From positions 1-64,000 of the forward strand of contig JADNYJ010000193.1 in NCBI GenBank assembly GCA_015501075.1: a DNA stretch of 64,000 nt, given 5' to 3'. The notes under the pieces are model-generated. The model did not search any database and was not told the DNA's origin. It saw nothing but the letters and a program-made list of their open reading frames with translations. The position numbers and the translations under genes were made by a program. Every line of letters begins with the position of its first letter. The first letter of the stretch is position 1. The stretch comes from Gymnopilus junonius (lineage: Eukaryota > Basidiomycota > Agaricomycetes > Agaricales > Galerinaceae). Below, piece by piece: positions 1-10,345 of this stretch.

Positions 1-985
1 CCCATCTTCTTTGAAGTAGGGTATACACCACCAAGCTCATCTCATGGCGACTGAGCTTTCTGTAGCGGTAGGGCCCAACACGCCACACTCACTTGCGTCG
101 CTGCATAAAGCAGCTGATGATAATCCGGGGAAGGCTGGCAAGAGTTGTTCCAGCAACCTTCTTACTCAGGGCGACAATTTCTGTCACTCACTGACCTCGA
201 CGGGGGTCGACTCGAACCACGGGTCAAACGAGGTGGTCCTTGCTTCAAGCTGCAGGCAGCAACTTGACTCTCTTTACCAGGGTCACTTGTGCCATCACCA
301 ACCATGCTCCCATCGGGGAGTATTATTCTCACTTCAACATCCCTGAATCCACCAGTTGCGAGTGCGGCTACCATACCCAAACTTGTGATCACCTATTCCG
401 ATCGTGTCCCCAACATGATCGTCACAACTATCCAGTTCACCTGGATCAGCTCGTTTCCTTTTTGAAGGCTAATCCTATGGCATTCGCCTTCAACCGCCCC
501 CCTCGGGGTGTCGGATAACTTGGTTGGGCAAGGTAGGTGCTGTTCCTGCTGGCTGGATTCGGCGGTTTGGGGTACGCTCAGAACAGAGTCCTAATACTTG
601 GCGGGCTTCGGCTTTGCTGGGTTGAGGGTGGGGGTCTGGGTTCTGGAGCTCCGGCGCTATCGACAGACAAGTGTGGCCCCCCGCTTTGGTGACCCGAAAT
701 GGTCTGCCTTCAGTGGCTAACACAGTATGCGCGCATCCTGGGCTGTTGGGTTTGGCTGGCGGGCCCCCTTCCGGTGCCCTTCTTTTACTTTGTTGGACCC
801 CTCCCTTCAGTCGGGGCATCAACAAGAGTACGGGCCCATTGTTTTATGGTCCTAAGTTGGCCCGTGAGAGCCAGTCTCGCACTAGGCGTAGTTTAATGGT
901 AGATTACTTCGGGTGTATGTACATCTGCGACCGGACTGCTTTCGCGCACCGGTATATAAATCCGTGATTTAAAAAAAAAAAAAAA
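1..985 (+). mobile_element. LINE (non-LTR retrotransposon) 3' fragment, copy 1
   Basis: This segment matches 7726-8713 almost base for base and ends in an A-tract at about 970-985. It holds the end of LINE ORF2 and the 3' UTR. The C-terminal coding part at 240-518 carries a Cys/His cluster (CECGYHTQTCDHLFRSC) of the type found after RNase H in many non-LTR retrotransposons. A TAG at 17-19 interrupts the frame just after the RNase H domain, at the same place as in the second copy. The 3' UTR (about 519-970) is G+C-rich and ends TATAAATCCGTGATTT before the A-tract. The left end is cut by the window edge, so it is unknown whether this is a 5'-truncated insertion or a longer copy. Confidence 0.85.
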
Positions 986-1289
986 GACACATATGATCAC
1001 ATGTACAGTCAAGTAGATCATCTGATATGCTCTTACAGACTTACTAAGTGCATCATGTGACTAATGTCATCTATGACTCATATCTAGTCATGAGTACATT
1101 ACTAAGTAGTCACATGTCATGTATCATAGGTGTATATAAGCTGGCCCTTATGGTCAGCTATAATCTGAAGTCTTTAGTACTTTTAGCTAGTTAGTCACAC
1201 CTACAAGCCTCACTCCCAGGTAAGGCATTAGTTAGTGTCAGAGCCTGCTGTGCAAGGCATCTAGCTCGCCATATTGCAGCTCAACACAG
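986..1289 (+). other. Spacer with possible LTR remnant
   Basis: No ORF of note. The stretch is rich in short motifs such as CATGTGA and TAGTCA. It has a TATA-like sequence (GTGTATATAAGC at about 1131) and leads directly into a gypsy RNase H fragment. A decayed LTR or promoter piece is possible, but no second copy is seen in the window to define its ends. Confidence 0.25.
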
Positions 1290-1844
1290 ACTTCTAATGG
1301 ATGGAGGGCACATTGGTTTGAAAAATTGAGCATGTTTGACTTTGAGGTTGTGTACGTACCTGGTGCAGAAAACATCCTCAGCGATGCTCTTTCGCAAATC
1401 TACTCCAACAAAGCACCTGGAACAGTGCATGTGCCAAGCAAATATACTGAATATGATGATGAGCCTGATGATCTGGGCTCCTTGATTGAGAGCATGGTGG
1501 ATATGATTGCCATGCCTGTTTTGGTCAGTCTGGAGGGCGAGTTTGCATCGATGGCAGTGAACTTCATTGGTAGGTGCATGAAGAAGGCAAAGCTGCATGC
1601 AGGGGCAGAGACAGGATGTCCTGAGATGTCTGATGAGTTCACAGCAAGAACAAAGGACATGTTCAAGTTGAATGGTCTGAAGAAGCTTACCAGCAAGTTG
1701 CTGGCCCAGGGTAAGAAGCTGGATGCTGTTGACATGCCTGATTCTATTCCAGGCTCAGGTGCTGATGGTGGCACTCCAGTCAATGAAATTGGCATGCTGG
1801 ATTTGGTCCCACTCGGAGGTCTTTACACTCCCCCCCATATTTAG
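1290..1844 (+). pseudogene. Ty3/gypsy pol fragment: end of RNase H and RNase H-integrase linker
   Basis: The open frame from about 1290 reads through the phrase MFDFEVVYVPGAENILSDAL, the characteristic C-terminal block of the Ty3/gypsy RNase H domain (usually YVPGxxNxxADALSR). Here the usual ADALSR is SDALSQ. The remaining 130 or so residues form an acidic, hydrophilic linker that in intact elements leads to integrase. No protease, reverse transcriptase or integrase is adjacent, so this is an isolated slice of pol. The open frame ends at 1844 just as a minisatellite begins. The family assignment is firm for the first 30 residues and inferred for the linker. Confidence 0.75.
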
Positions 1845-1849
1845 GTTGG

Positions 1850-2612
1850 ACTCCACTGGGAGTCCCAAGTCCCATGGGAGTCCAATGGATTCCCAGGGAC
1901 TCCCAGGGAGTCACATGGGAGTTGCTGGACTACTAGAGACTCCCATGGGAGTCCCAAGGAGTCCTATGGGAGTCCCAAGGAGTCCTATGGGAGTCCCAAG
2001 GAGTCCTATGGGAGTCCCAACTTAGTCCCACCTAGTCCCAGGGAATCCCAACTCAGTCCCACTCAATCCCATGGGAGTCCCAACCCAGTCCCACTCAGTC
2101 CTATGGGAGTCCTTGGGAGTCCCAACCCAGTCCCATGGAGTCCCAACCCAGTCCCACTCAGTCCCAACTCAGTCCTGCCCAGTCCCAACTCAGTCCTACC
2201 CAGTCCCAACTCAGTCCCACTCAATCCCATGGGAGTCCCACTCAGTCCCAGGGAGTCCCACTCAGTCCCAGAGAGTCCCAACTTAGTCCCAGGGAGTCCC
2301 AACTCAGTCCCAACTCAGTCCCACTCAATCCCATGGGAGTCCCAGGGAGTCCCAACTCAGTCCCACTCAGTCCCATGGGAGTCCCAACACAGTCCCAGGG
2401 AGTCCCAACACAGTCCCAGGGAGTCCCAACACAGTCCCAGGGAGTCCCAACACAGTCCCATCTAGTCCCAACCCAGTCCCACTCAATCCCATAGGAGTCC
2501 CAACCCAGTCCCAGGGATTCTATGGAGTCCCAATAGACTCCCAAGGAGTCCCTGGGAGTCCCAGGGATTATGGAGTCCCATGGACTCCCATGGGAGTCCA
2601 GAGACAATTTGG
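1850..2612. repeat. AGTCCC minisatellite, about 760 bp
   Basis: A tandem array of 10-11 bp half-units built on the heptamer AGTCCCA, with variants GGGAGTCCCA, ACTCAGTCCC and ACCCAGTCCC. At 2391-2460 the half-units settle into a regular 21-bp unit (CCCAACACAGTCCCAGGGAGT). Because 21 is a multiple of 3, several frames on both strands stay open and produce spurious Ser/Pro/Gln-rich and Gly/Leu-rich ORFs. Many units contain the small palindrome GGGAGTCCC. The array ends in a G-run (TTTGGGGGGGAGTGC at about 2609) that resembles a retroelement polypurine tract. Confidence 0.9.
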
Positions 2613-2676
2613 GGGGGAGTGCTAAGTACTGCTTGTGCCATTCCTGTTGTTGATCAGCAGGTAGCCATCTAAGATC

Positions 2677-2892
2677 TTGGACAAGTTTGCAGCACCTGGT
2701 GACATTTATATGAATGAGGATGTTGATCAGGAGGACAAAGATGAGGACATTGTGACAGGACCCAGTGACATCTACTGGGCAAATAATGCTGGACAAGAAG
2801 CAGATGGTAATGATGATGAGGAGGTTAGCAAGGAGGAAGGTGATCAGGAGAGTGAACCTGAAGAACTTGATGACATTGGATTGGCTGGATGA
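2677..2892 (+). CDS. Short acidic ORF with APGDIY motif, probable gene fragment
   Basis: A 71-residue acidic ORF beginning MDKFAAPGDIYMNED and rich in Asp, Glu, Gly and Asn. The motif (E/K)FA(A/G)PGDI(F/Y) recurs several times in the minus-strand ORF at 23661-24458, so the two are probably parts of one repeat-protein family. No known domain is recognised. It lies between the minisatellite and a small hAT element. It could be the 3' part of a transposon-borne gene or an unrelated acidic linker. Confidence 0.4.
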   Translation: MDKFAAPGDIYMNEDVDQEDKDEDIVTGPSDIYWANNAGQEADGNDDEEVSKEEGDQESEPEELDDIGLAG

Positions 2893-2932
2893 TTCCTTTC
2901 TGCACCCCATCATGGTCAAATGCAAAACCCAT

Positions 2933-3466
2933 CAGTGTTGTATTCTAAGGGGTTAATAACCTTTGAAATCATTCTTAAGATTTAAGGCCTTAATATTGAT
3001 TTTAATTAAGGGTAAATTAAGGTATTATTAAGGGCAAGCCCAAAAAAGGTAAGCATGAGGTCAGCCTTTGAAGTCGCCACCCGAACCCTCTAACTTGCCA
3101 TCATCTGGCATTGGATCCTTGTCTGCTTCCTCATCAGCAAGCAGCTCCATCAGCCTCGCCTCTTCTGTATAGGCCTGTTGCCTCCAGAGGCACTGTGTTT
3201 GTTCCTCTTTGCTTCCTCCAAACAGCAGGTCCAATGACCTTGGCAGCCACTTTGACCTTCCCTTACCATACACCCTAGTCAGTAGCTCTAGTCAGCAATT
3301 ATCAATGTGTGCATCATTCATGCAATGACCATCAGTAATATTACATTAGTCATTTTTAAGGCCTTAAGTTAAGGGTTAGGATTGTTCATCACTGATTCTA
3401 AGATTTAACTTAAAATGTAATTAAGGCTTAAACATTATTAACCCCAAGGCCTTAGCTTCAACACTG
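2933..3466 (-). mobile_element. Non-autonomous hAT element, 534 bp, with 8-bp target duplication
   Basis: The element starts CAGTGTTG (2933-2940) and ends CAACACTG (3459-3466). It is flanked by a perfect 8-bp direct repeat AAACCCAT (2925-2932 and 3467-3474). CAG..CTG ends with an 8-bp duplication are the hallmark of hAT transposons. Subterminal sequence is A/T-rich with many TTAAGG/CCTTAA repeats. The interior carries a fragment of a hAT-type protein tail on the minus strand. A related, larger copy lies at 36412-37444. Confidence 0.85.
3061..3273 (-). pseudogene. C-terminal tail of a hAT-type transposase, inside the 534-bp element
   Basis: The minus-strand frame reads WLPRSLDLLFGGSKEE, then YTEEARLMELLADEEADKD, then MPDDGKLEGSGGDF. 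This tail is closely similar to the one encoded at about 36540-36770 in the larger hAT derivative, and I recognise it as the usual tail of an Agaricomycete hAT-like transposase. There is no catalytic domain. It is an internal-deletion remnant carried by the non-autonomous element. Confidence 0.7.
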
Positions 3467-3474
3467 AAACCCAT

Positions 3475-3957
3475 CCATCCCGCAAGGCCGCTCTTATACC
3501 ACAGAGGATTTTGCTAATATTGGTTTTGATAGAGCAACATTGTAAATAGTATGCTTTTTCAATAATGATTTCTATTGCCCTGTCATCTTCAATACTAATG
3601 CATGTCCCATGCTTCCCTTCCTATTGTATCCTGTGAACACAAGACATGTCCCATGGGACATACCTGCACATCTGTGACAGACATCTGAGACTGGATTTGC
3701 AAATCTTGCACAGTAATATTTTCTCTAAATTTGAAATAGACAGGGCAGGTTCGATAGTGAAAGAACATTAGCATCCCCTACACCTAGGAATGAGCTGCAA
3801 ATATGTTAGACCTAGCTTGGGATGAGCAACTGACCACAGAAAAGTCAATGAGCTGTGAATATATTAGACCTAGTTTAGGACAGGCAACTGACTACAGGTG
3901 ATACTTCTCTGGCAATGACCTATCTATCATCTTTCACTGCTAAAGGTTAGGCAGACC
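3475..3957. other. Gene-free stretch
   Basis: No convincing ORF. A 30-bp phrase of the type GAGCTG(C/T)(A/G)A(A/T)ATNTTAGACCTAG occurs twice, at about 3790 and 3849. I see nothing else definable. Confidence 0.5.
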
Positions 3958-4257
3958 ATGTACTTATCATCCCATGCATCCACTCTCTATGTTCCACAGT
4001 GGTTCCATATTCAGTTCTACATATTCAGCATCTCACTCTCTCCTCTACCACAAACCTGTCCCACATCCCGACCCATGTCCCCCCTAACAATATCATTCAG
4101 GTCCCACACCCCACACATTTTAGTCCTGTGCCCCATCTCCCACTCTCCTCACCTCCCCTCACCTTCCTGCAACCCTCTGGCACCTTTTCTCACCTATGTC
4201 CCATGCTGGTTTTGCCCAATCCAACCCTTATTATATACTTTGGTACATTTCATTCCC
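3958..4257. repeat. Pyrimidine-rich low-complexity tract
   Basis: The plus strand is strongly C/T-biased, with many TGTCCC and CCCAC words, giving spurious Ser/Pro/Thr-rich ORFs. It directly abuts the truncated 5' side of the LINE at 4258. A similar tract lies at about 28566-29130. It is not an obvious tandem repeat. Confidence 0.6.
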
Positions 4258-4416
4258 TGCCCCAATTGTCGGGGCGAGCACCCTGCCACAGGACGCAATT
4301 GCAAGTTCTGGGAACACCGCTTCGATCACGATTGGATCGTAGCCAAATACCGCGAGGTACATGATAAGCGCGCACTCCGGACCTTGATGTCTAACGTCCC
4401 TCCCCTAGCTCGATAA
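4246..4416 (+). pseudogene. LINE ORF1 (gag-like) 3' end with zinc knuckle
   Basis: The frame reads CPNCRGEHPATGRNCKFWEH, a CX2C-containing zinc-knuckle-like nucleic-acid-binding motif typical of the C-terminus of fungal LINE ORF1. About 35 more residues follow before a stop at 4414-4416. The stop and the ORF2 start overlap as TAATG (4414-4418), an arrangement compatible with termination-reinitiation of translation. The upstream part of ORF1 is absent and replaced by the pyrimidine-rich tract, so the element is 5'-truncated. Confidence 0.75.
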
Positions 4417-7400
4417 TGAGAAGAAAGGAGGACGTTAGAATTATTTCGTACAATTGTAACCAAAATTATGGTCATATCGATGTACTTTTAGACCGTCTAA
4501 AGGATTCTTTTGACATTATTTTCTTGCAAGAGCCACCGTGGCATGAGATAAGGCATGCCCCATCTTCGAGACATCGAGAAGGTGAGGCAGTTACTGGTGC
4601 ACTGAACCACCCTGATTGGAAGGTAATGGTTTGGCCTGACCCCACCGGGCTCCGGCCTCGTGTTCTGACCTACGTTTTGACAAGGTTGAACCCCTGGTGC
4701 CCCGCTATGCGACGTGATCTTATAGATCACCGTGACATCATGGTGGTGTCTCTGTTTACCGGAGACACCATTGTTAACTTACTGAATGTGTATTCGGATG
4801 ATAAGCACACAGCTATCGACTTGCTCACTGAGCAGGCCGACTTTCTCCCAATGTTTCATTACATGGGGGGCGACTTCAACTGTCACTCGAATAAGTGGGA
4901 CCCTGGTGTCCTGCATCATCGGACGACAGCCAATAACCTGCTGAATATGGCAGCCACACTGGGATTGATGCTTTCTCTCCCAGTCAATCCGGGCCCCACT
5001 CACATCCCTGGCAACCCATCTCAACAAGAGTCGGTCATCGACCTCATCTTCGTTCAACCTACTGAGGAGCTGTCTGCAGGCACTCGGAGAGGTGAACTAT
5101 GGCATGGGCCATCGGACCATGTTCCATTGGCCTGTTCCATTTCTGTCACTCCGGCGGCAGCAACTGCTCCGATGCACTCACTGCCACCGGATCAATTGGA
5201 TGACTTCGTGTTGTCCATCATTGAGAAGCTCAGGGGCATTGATCCCTTGGTGCCGATCGACTCCCCGATCAGGTGGAGGCTGTGTCTTCGGACGTGGCTT
5301 CTGCCTTCTCGGTTGCTTGGCGAAAGTATTCCAAGATGATTCGTATCTCCCCTCACTCCCGTCCTTGGTGGGATGACTCCTGTGAGGATTCCTTCGATGC
5401 TTATCAGCGAGATAACTCTCGTGATAACCATAAAATCTTTCGCAGAGCTGTTAAAGCTGCTAAACGCAAGTTCTTTGATGAATGCATCACTGAAGTTGCC
5501 ACTACTAACAAGCACCCCTGGGATCTAATGAACTGGATCCAGCAGTGCAAGTTACCACCCTCCGAGGCTATCCAATTCAACGGACAGCCCTGCCATGATA
5601 TGCCCTCCCTCTGGGACGCCCTTCATGGCATGTACAATTCGGCCTCTGACTGGACATATGACATTAGTGGTCTCACCTCCCTTCCTGATATGGAAGTATG
5701 AGAGTGGACTGCCTTTTCACTGTTGGAACTGAGGGAGGCCTTGGCATCCTGTTCTAACAACTCCGCGCCGGGTCCTGATCATATTAAGTGGTCACACCTT
5801 AAGGCCATTATTCGCGACGACCACTGTCTTCAGGTGTTCGTTCAGTTAGCTAATGCCTGCCTTCGGGTTGGGTATTGGCCTCTCACTTTAAGGAGTCCTT
5901 GTCGGTGATCATTCCGAAACCGAACAAGCCCTCATATTCCACACCTAAGGCATTCAGGCCCATTGTGCTCCTGAACACCCTTGGCAAATTGGTTGAGAAA
6001 ATGCTTTCCAACCGTATTCAATTGATGCTGTTAAGCATGATATCTTTCACCCTAATCAACTCGGTGGTGTGCGTCAGCGCTCCACTGAGGATGCGGGCTT
6101 GCTCCTCATGCACCTGGTGCATGCAGGGTGGGCTCGCGGCTTAAAGACCAGTGTCATCGCCTTCGACGTGGCACAGTTCTTCCCTTCCCTCAATCACGAA
6201 GTGCTGATTGCGATCCTCAGGAAGCAGGGCTTCCCTATTAACGTGGTGGAATTCTTTTCATCATACCTGGTGGCCATTCCACGTCGTATGCCTGGAACGG
6301 TTTTCAATCTGACCCCCGACAAGCTGATGTCGGGGTGGGGCAGGGCTCTGCTTTGTCCCCGGTACTTTCGGCACTTTTCCTTGCACCAGTGCTGAAGCTC
6401 TTCATGCAGAATGAGTCGGTCTCTGATACCACTCTGCTCTCCTACGTCGATGACGGCACCCTCATTGTGCAGTCAAAGACCCTTGACGCCAACTGCTTAG
6501 CCTTGAAGAGGTCCTATGCAGTGATTTTCGAACTCTTCACAAAGTTTGCCCTCGCTCTTGAGCACGACAAAATGGAGTTATTCCATTTTGATCGTTCTCA
6601 CTCGGAGTTCAATCCGTCCATGGATCTGGGATATGCTCCCTACACCCGTGACAAGCGTCTGACGCCCAAGCCATTTTGGTGGTACTTGGGTTTCTTCTTC
6701 GACCGGAAACTGACATTTCACGAACATGTCCGGTATTACTCCACCAAGTCCTTCACCACCGTTAAAGCGATGCGGATGCTTGGTAACTCATCTAGGGGGC
6801 TTACGCCCATGCAAAAGCATCTGCTTTACAGGTCTTGTGTGTTGCCTATCACGACATACGGCCTTCGCTTGTGGTTCTTCCAAGGCGCTAAGTGCCAGGG
6901 AACCATTAAACTACTGACCAGCATGCAACGTCATGCTGCGCTCTGGATTACCGGTGCATTCCGCACCTCCCCAACTGGAGGGATCGAAGCCCTTGCTGGC
7001 CTGGTCCCTATCAACTTAGTCCTGAAACGTGCTGCTGCAGTCGGTGTTCTGCGCATGGCGGCCCTCTCAGACACTCATCCGGTGCACTCCCTTCTGAGTG
7101 CGCCCTTTTCCAAAGGAGCGACTCCTCACCCTCGCTCTGCTGCCTTTATGACTGCCCCACAACGCGCTAAGGTGGGGGTACTGTTATGGACGTCAATGAC
7201 ACGCTCCATGTAGTCAGCGAGCTGCTGGAGCCCTTTGCTCCAGAGGCTCATCCAGGCAGGCGATTCCTTGAGTTACATCATGGAATTCGCTTTGATATCA
7301 CTCCGGCCCCAAGGATAAGGTTGGGCTCCGGCGCGAATGGTTAGACCGCTTCTGGGAGGCCTCGAAGGGGAACCGTCCACTCTGATCTGTGTCGGCGATG

Positions 7401-8190
7401 GTAGTCGCCCCACTGACCGGAACAAGCAGGCTATTGCAGCTTCGCTTGTCTTTCGCCAGGGAGTTGAGGTGCATGCATCTCGCTACGCGGCTGGGAGTGC
7501 TCTTGCAGAGGATGCGGAGCTCTATTCCCTTCATACTGCAATTGTCCGGGCTTGCGCCATGGACAACTGTGACTACATTGTTATCTTGTCGGATTCCACC
7601 AAGGCTTTGGGGAGTCTGCTTGATGCCTCCGTGCATTCCGGCCAGGGTCATTCCTTGGCTGTGATCCACGCCCTTACAGAGTGGTGGACCAGGGGCCCTG
7701 GCCGCCACATCTCCCTTCATCATGTCCCATCTTCTCTGAAGTAGGGCATACACTATCAAGCTCATCTCATGGTGACTGAGCTCTCTGTAGCGGTGGGGCC
7801 TAACATGCCACACTCACTTGCGCGCTGCGCAAAGCAGCTGACGATAATCCCAGGGAAGGCTGGCAGGAGTTGTTCCAGCAACCTTCATATTCAGGGCGAC
7901 AATTTTTGTCACTCACCGACCTCGACGGGGGTCGACTCGAACCACGGGCCAAACGAGGCGGTCCCTGGCTTCAAGCTGCAGGCGGTGACCTGACTCTCTT
8001 CACAAGGGTCACTCGCGCCATCACCAACCATGCTCCCATCGGGGAGTATTATTCTCGATTCAATATCCCTGAATCTACCAGTTGCGAATGCAGCTTCCAT
8101 ACCCAATCTCGTGACCACTTATTCCGGACGTGTCCCCAGCACGACCGTCATGACTATCCAGTTCGTCTGGATCAGCTCGTATCTTTTTGA
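4416..8190 (+). pseudogene. LINE ORF2: endonuclease, reverse transcriptase, RNase H (broken)
   Basis: Domains appear in order. The apurinic-type endonuclease (EEP fold) lies at about 4430-5150, with motifs LQEPPW, GGDFNCHSNKWD and GPSDHVPL. The reverse transcriptase spans about 5720-7000, with SAPGPDHIKWSHL, a KAFRPIVLLNTLGKLVEK block and the catalytic YVDDGT at about 6440. The RNase H at about 7370-7744 shows the acidic residues in GDGSRP, AEDAELYSL and SDSTKAL. A C-terminal CECSFHTQSRDHLFRTC cluster lies near 8085-8135. The frame is broken by shifts near 5270-5340, 5880, 6069, 6340, 7200 and 7330, another after about 7820, and by stops at 5699-5701 (TGA) and 7742-7744 (TAG). The TAG is shared with copy 1. 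It would target-prime and reverse-transcribe element RNA if intact; this copy cannot. Confidence 0.9.
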
Positions 8191-8713
8191 AGGCTAACCC
8201 CACGCGTTCGCCTTCAACCGCCCCCCTCGGGGTGTCGGATAACTTGGTTGGGCAAGGTAGGCGCTGTTCCTGCTGGCTGGATTCGGCGGCTTGGGGTGCG
8301 CTCAGAACAGAGTCCTAATACTTGGCGGGCTTTGGCTTTGCTGGGTTGAGGGTGGGGGTCTGGGTTCTGGAGCTCCGGCACTATCAACAGACAAGTGTGG
8401 CCCCCGCTTCGGCGACCGAAATGGTCTGCCTTCAGTGGCTAACACAGTATGCATGCATCCTGGGCTGTCGGGTTTGGCTGGCGGGCCCCCTTCGGTGCCC
8501 TTCCACTGCTTTGTTGGACCCCTCCCATCGTCGGGGCATCAACGAGAGTACGGGCCCACTGTTTTGTGGTCCTAAGTTGGCCCGCGAGAGCCAGTCTCGC
8601 ACTAGGCGTAGTTTAATGGTAGATTACTTGGGTGTATGTACATCTGTGACCGGACTGCTTTCGCGCACCGGTATATAAATCCTTGATTTAAAAAAAAAAA
8701 AAAAAAAAAAAAA
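8191..8713 (+). other. LINE 3' UTR and A-tail
   Basis: Closely matches the segment at about 519-985. It begins near CCGCCCCCCTCGGGGTGTCG and ends GTATATAAATCCTTGATTT followed by 22 A residues. The two copies differ by scattered substitutions and small indels (for example near 670-700 versus 8400-8425). No polyadenylation-signal hexamer beyond TATAAA-like words is evident. Confidence 0.8.
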
Positions 8714-8739
8714 GATCCAAAATCTGGATCGAAGTTCCA

Positions 8740-9446
8740 GGCTGATTATGAGATCGAGCACCTCATAGGCACTGACCCAAAATATATATGTGGATTCTTA
8801 CATCTCAACACGGCTGATCTCCTCTGTCCTCTGCACCTGAAGGATGAATTTGATCAGGATCCTGTGTAAAATATATGCACGCATTTTTCATTTTTTGACT
8901 GATATATTGTGCCAGGGACTTTACAAACAACATTACTGATGGAAAGATAATGATTACTAATGATGATTTCCCTTGCTTCATGTATGAAGCTGGCACAGAA
9001 TATGATCCAAATGATGAAATGACAGGGTTATTTTGAGGGTTTCTTCTGGTTAGAGTAAGTTGCCTACATTCTTTATTTGAATGAATGATTCTGATATTTT
9101 TCATTACTCTGTGTGGCTTTCTGACATATTTTTACAGGTCCTTCTTTGGCCCTGCATGCGGGCCAAAACCCCAATAGAATGAAAGCAAAGCAGTTTGACC
9201 TTACACATGTGACAGGTCATATGATTGCATATATGGCCTCTCAGGTAAATGTCTGCTGGTTTTAATACTTGTTACTAATTTCATGCTTAAATTAGGCATA
9301 TGTTGGTCTTTCATCTACCAATAAGTGGATGACCTTTATTGATAACTTCAACCTTGATGAGTTTTATGACAACATCATTGAGATGTTTGAGCAAAATGGG
9401 AATACCCCATTTATCAAGGACACCCTTGAATGGTGGAACACATAAG
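8740..9446 (+). pseudogene. Decayed basidiomycete hypothetical gene (probably DUF6698-type), 5' part lost
   Basis: Exon pieces read GFLHLNTADLLCPLHLKDEF, then FMYEAGTEYDPNDEMTGLF, then HIFTGPSLALHAGQNP, VTGHMIAYMASQAYVGLSST and TPFIKDTLEWWNT. The order GFL(L)VRVFRHIFTGPS...VTP.MIAYAA.QARFALS...ETL.WWN is that of a widespread Agaricomycete-only family of unknown function, which I believe is DUF6698. Introns fit at 8866-8915, about 9055-9115 and 9245-9295 (GT..AG for the first and third; the acceptor of the second looks lost). An in-frame TGA follows MTGLF. The gene starts directly after the LINE A-tail, so its N-terminus was probably displaced or deleted. Confidence 0.65.
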
Positions 9447-9490
9447 TCTTTCCTTAATTATTGTCATCACTGGTGTTATTCTCCTTCAAG

Positions 9491-10345
9491 TCAGGTTCCC
9501 GGTCTTTGACCCCTCAGGCAAAAAAGAAGAAAGCTCCAGTTCAACCAAACCAGTCCTGAAAAGGTCCAAGCCTGGCAGAGCGACTCAAAGCACAGCTCAA
9601 TGAGAGGCAATGTGAGTTTGACAAGCAGCAAGCTGAGCTCAAGGCAAAGCAGCACTGACTTGAGGAGAAGCAATGCGAACTTGAGGAGCAGCAGCATGAG
9701 AAGCACGACCCCCATCAGCCAGAACGAGCACCCCCACCCCAATAAGGCCACCAAAAAATGACACCATGCCAAAGTCACGAGAAGGCCCAGGGTACCGAAT
9801 CAGCTTCCAAGAAACAATCACACCAGCAGATGGTGGAATGGGAGGATGATGATACTTTTGGGTTGATGAAGGGGCACCAGCAGATGAGGATTGGGGTGAG
9901 GATGATGATAGTTGAGGAGTTGGGACCCATCCTACAAAGAAAGTCAAAGCGGACAATGGTGACTTGTATGAGAGTGATGAGGAGGAGGCGGAGGAGCTGG
10001 CTGAACAGCGTAGGTGAGCAGAGAGGGAGAAGGAAATGAAGAAGACCCAGGCCATGAAGAGGAGGGAGCGTGAATGCGAGGAGAGCACAAAGGAAGTTCA
10101 GGTAATGTCCAAATCAAAAATCTAACATGTACTATTGAAATGCTCAAACAATAGAAGCCCCAAGCAGGAGCAGTGCAGAACAGGTTGACTCAGGGAGGCC
10201 GGCCGATCATCAGAAGAGGAAAAGTCACAAGGAGGTTACTCCCAAGCCCTCAAAGCCAACTGGATGTCAGAATGCAAAGGACGATCAAAGGAAGATTGAG
10301 CCTTTGACCAAGGCACCCTCTCATTCCACTTGCTCATCTTCAAAG
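9491..10345 (+). pseudogene. Charged coiled-coil C-terminal region of the preceding gene (probable)
   Basis: After a possible intron ending TTCAAG at 9490, the frame reads SGSRSLTPQAKKKKAPVQP. It continues through a heptad-like Gln/Glu/Lys-rich stretch (ERQCEFDKQQAELKAKQ) and then a basic, Ser/Lys-rich region to about 10345. Several stops and frame changes interrupt it. I infer it is the tail of the gene at 8740-9446 because spacing and strand agree. No catalytic domain is visible. Confidence 0.4.

Larger units (their letters stand above)
4258..8713 (+). mobile_element. LINE (non-LTR retrotransposon), copy 2, 5'-truncated and frameshifted
   Basis: Contains the 3' end of ORF1, a full-length but broken ORF2 (endonuclease, reverse transcriptase, RNase H, C-terminal Cys/His motif), a 3' UTR and a terminal A-tract (8692-8713). 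The order EN-RT-RNase H with a CCHC ORF1 fits fungal non-LTR elements of the Tad1/I-like groups; the exact clade needs a tree. It is markedly CpG-rich relative to its surroundings, so it is probably younger. No target duplication could be identified. Its right end abuts a decayed host-type gene whose 5' part is missing. Confidence 0.9.

Noticed and set aside
490..825. 111-residue minus-strand ORF in LINE copy 1
   Set aside because: Antisense to the conserved LINE C-terminus and 3' UTR; no domain, and the sense strand is clearly coding.
2242..2925. 227-residue minus-strand ORF
   Set aside because: Half of it is the AGTCCC minisatellite and the rest is antisense to the acidic ORF at 2677-2892; no recognisable domain.
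7298..7813. 171-residue minus-strand ORF
   Set aside because: Antisense to the LINE RNase H domain, whose plus-strand motifs are unmistakable.
4230..8740. Target-site duplication of LINE copy 2
   Set aside because: I compared the sequence after the A-tail with the 5' junction and found no direct repeat longer than a few bases.
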